From assembly GCA_944359595.1 (NCBI GenBank), contig CALVSV010000150.1, forward strand, positions 1-6,839: DNA of 6,839 nt. The letters run 5' to 3'. The position numbers and the translations under genes are program-made. Positions 6,341-6,839 of the stretch are shown here, one piece after another (the first letter of the stretch is position 1; the number at the start of each line of letters is the position of its first letter). The stretch is from an uncultured Bacilli bacterium. Lineage in GTDB: Bacteria > Bacillota_I > Bacilli_A > RF39 > UBA660. Under the pieces are notes generated by a model. It saw only the letters and a program-made list of their open reading frames with translations, searched no databases and was not told the DNA's origin.

Positions 6341-6730
6341 CTAATCTATCATTTCTATACTTAAAGTTCCACATGAATATCCTCCAGAACAAAAACTACT
6401 ACTACCACAAGAAACATTTAATTTTAATATATCATCTTGTGTAAATATCACTTCTTTATTTATATCATTTTTTGTTTCTGTAAATTGCGATGATTCTATT
6501 CTTACTGGAGAAAAATAAGATCCATCTTCATGACACCCAGCTTCATAATATCCAGTTCCAATAATAATACCTTCGGTTATAATACGATATTTGCCCTTTG
6601 ATATAGGTATAGAATTATTAGAATCAAAAGATTTATTTAATATTAAATTTGCTCTTGTTGCTGTATTTATTACTTTACTTCCCTCAATATAAGCATTGCT
6701 ATAAATATTGATAGTTCCAGCGATTGTACC
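6341..6730 (-). CDS. Silent cassette C4: alternative C-terminal module, inverted
   Basis: Read on the - strand, the frame runs from the site at 6730 to TAG at 6343-6341, giving 129 residues. I translated it by hand: it begins GTIAGTINIYSNAYIEG, continues through GKYRIITEGIIIGTGYYEAG, and ends with a Cys/Ser/Gly-rich segment (VSCGSSSFCSGGYSCG) and SIEMID. There is no ATG start with a ribosome binding site. It keeps the entry motif (GTI.GT, SNA) and the GKY.I strand of the other modules, but replaces the long Gly-rich stretch with a Cys cluster. Four Cys are present, three of them within the last 25 residues. It is the most divergent of the five modules. Confidence 0.7.
   Translation of the reverse strand, partial: GTIAGTINIYSNAYIEGSKVINTATRANLILNKSFDSNNSIPISKGKYRIITEGIIIGTGYYEAGCHEDGSYFSPVRIESSQFTETKNDINKEVIFTQDDILKLNVSCGSSSFCSGGYSCGTLSIEMID
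6714..6730 (-). repeat. 17-bp recombination-type site, copy C4
   Basis: On the - strand it reads GGTACAATCGCTGGAAC, matching all 14 fixed positions, with GCT as the variable codon. It is inverted relative to the copy in the expressed gene. Confidence 0.75.
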
Positions 6731-6794
6731 AGATAAGTTTAAATATTTAGCAGTATAGTAATATAATTCAATATAAGATTATAAATTGTTAATA
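6731..6794 (-). repeat. Conserved-length flank of cassette C4 (TATTAACA box plus 56 bp)
   Basis: On the - strand TATTAACA (6794-6787) is followed by exactly 56 bases before the site, the same spacing as for C1 and C2. No coding sequence is recognisable. Confidence 0.5.
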
Positions 6795-6800
6795 GTAAAA

Positions 6801-6835
6801 TATAAAAATAAAACCACCTCAAGGAAAGGTGGTTT
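6801..6835 (-). terminator. Terminator of a probable further inverted cassette beyond the window
   Basis: AAACCACCT (6811-6819) and AGGTGGTTT (6827-6835) form a perfect 9-bp stem around CAAGGAA. On the - strand it is followed by TTTTATTTTTA, so it points the same way as C2-C4. By analogy with the C3 terminator, the stop codon of another - strand reading frame should lie just past the window end. Confidence 0.65.
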
Positions 6836-6839
6836 ATAT

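Noticed and set aside
4178..6730. CRISPR array or simple tandem repeat as the explanation for the repeated 17-mer
   Set aside because: Spacing is 400-900 bp, copies lie on both strands, and each borders a coding module in frame, unlike CRISPR repeats or tandem duplication.

Overview
The window is strongly A+T-rich and comes from a diderm (Gram-negative-type) bacterium. It holds the 3' end of an outer-membrane beta-barrel gene that ends in a terminal Phe, followed by a large lipoprotein gene with a clear lipobox and a strong GGAGG ribosome binding site. The genus cannot be fixed from the sequence. A low-GC host-associated diderm such as a Deferribacterota/Mucispirillum-like organism is only a guess.

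Layout. Positions 1-954 are the C-terminal part of a porin-like beta-barrel protein, cut by the window edge and followed by a hairpin terminator. Positions 1088-4585 encode a 1165-residue surface lipoprotein. It has a signal peptide with lipobox LISC, about nine ASH/choice-of-anchor-D type immunoglobulin-like repeats and a 135-residue C-terminal module. From 4692 to the end there is no complete gene. Instead there are at least four start-less open frames, one on the + strand (4692-5135) and three on the - strand (5196-5588, 5703-6149, 6341-6730). Each encodes an alternative version of that C-terminal module.

All five modules (one expressed, four silent) begin at the same 17-bp sequence, GGTACAATCnnnGGAAC, in the same reading frame (Gly-Thr-Ile-x-Gly-Thr). 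The modules diverge after it, and nearly all are closed by a stop codon and a hairpin. Outside the site, each silent cassette carries an A+T-rich flank with a TATTAACA-like box almost exactly 56 bp away. This is the architecture of a shufflon: site-specific inversion between opposed copies of the site would swap the tip of the lipoprotein while keeping the 1030-residue stalk and the promoter constant. The modules are Gly-rich and Cys-containing, which would suit a variable binding tip on a repetitive stalk.

No recombinase lies in the window. The final hairpin (6811-6835) looks like the terminator of another - strand cassette just outside, so the array probably continues to the right. The shufflon reading is an inference from sequence architecture; site conservation, frame preservation and module homology are directly visible.
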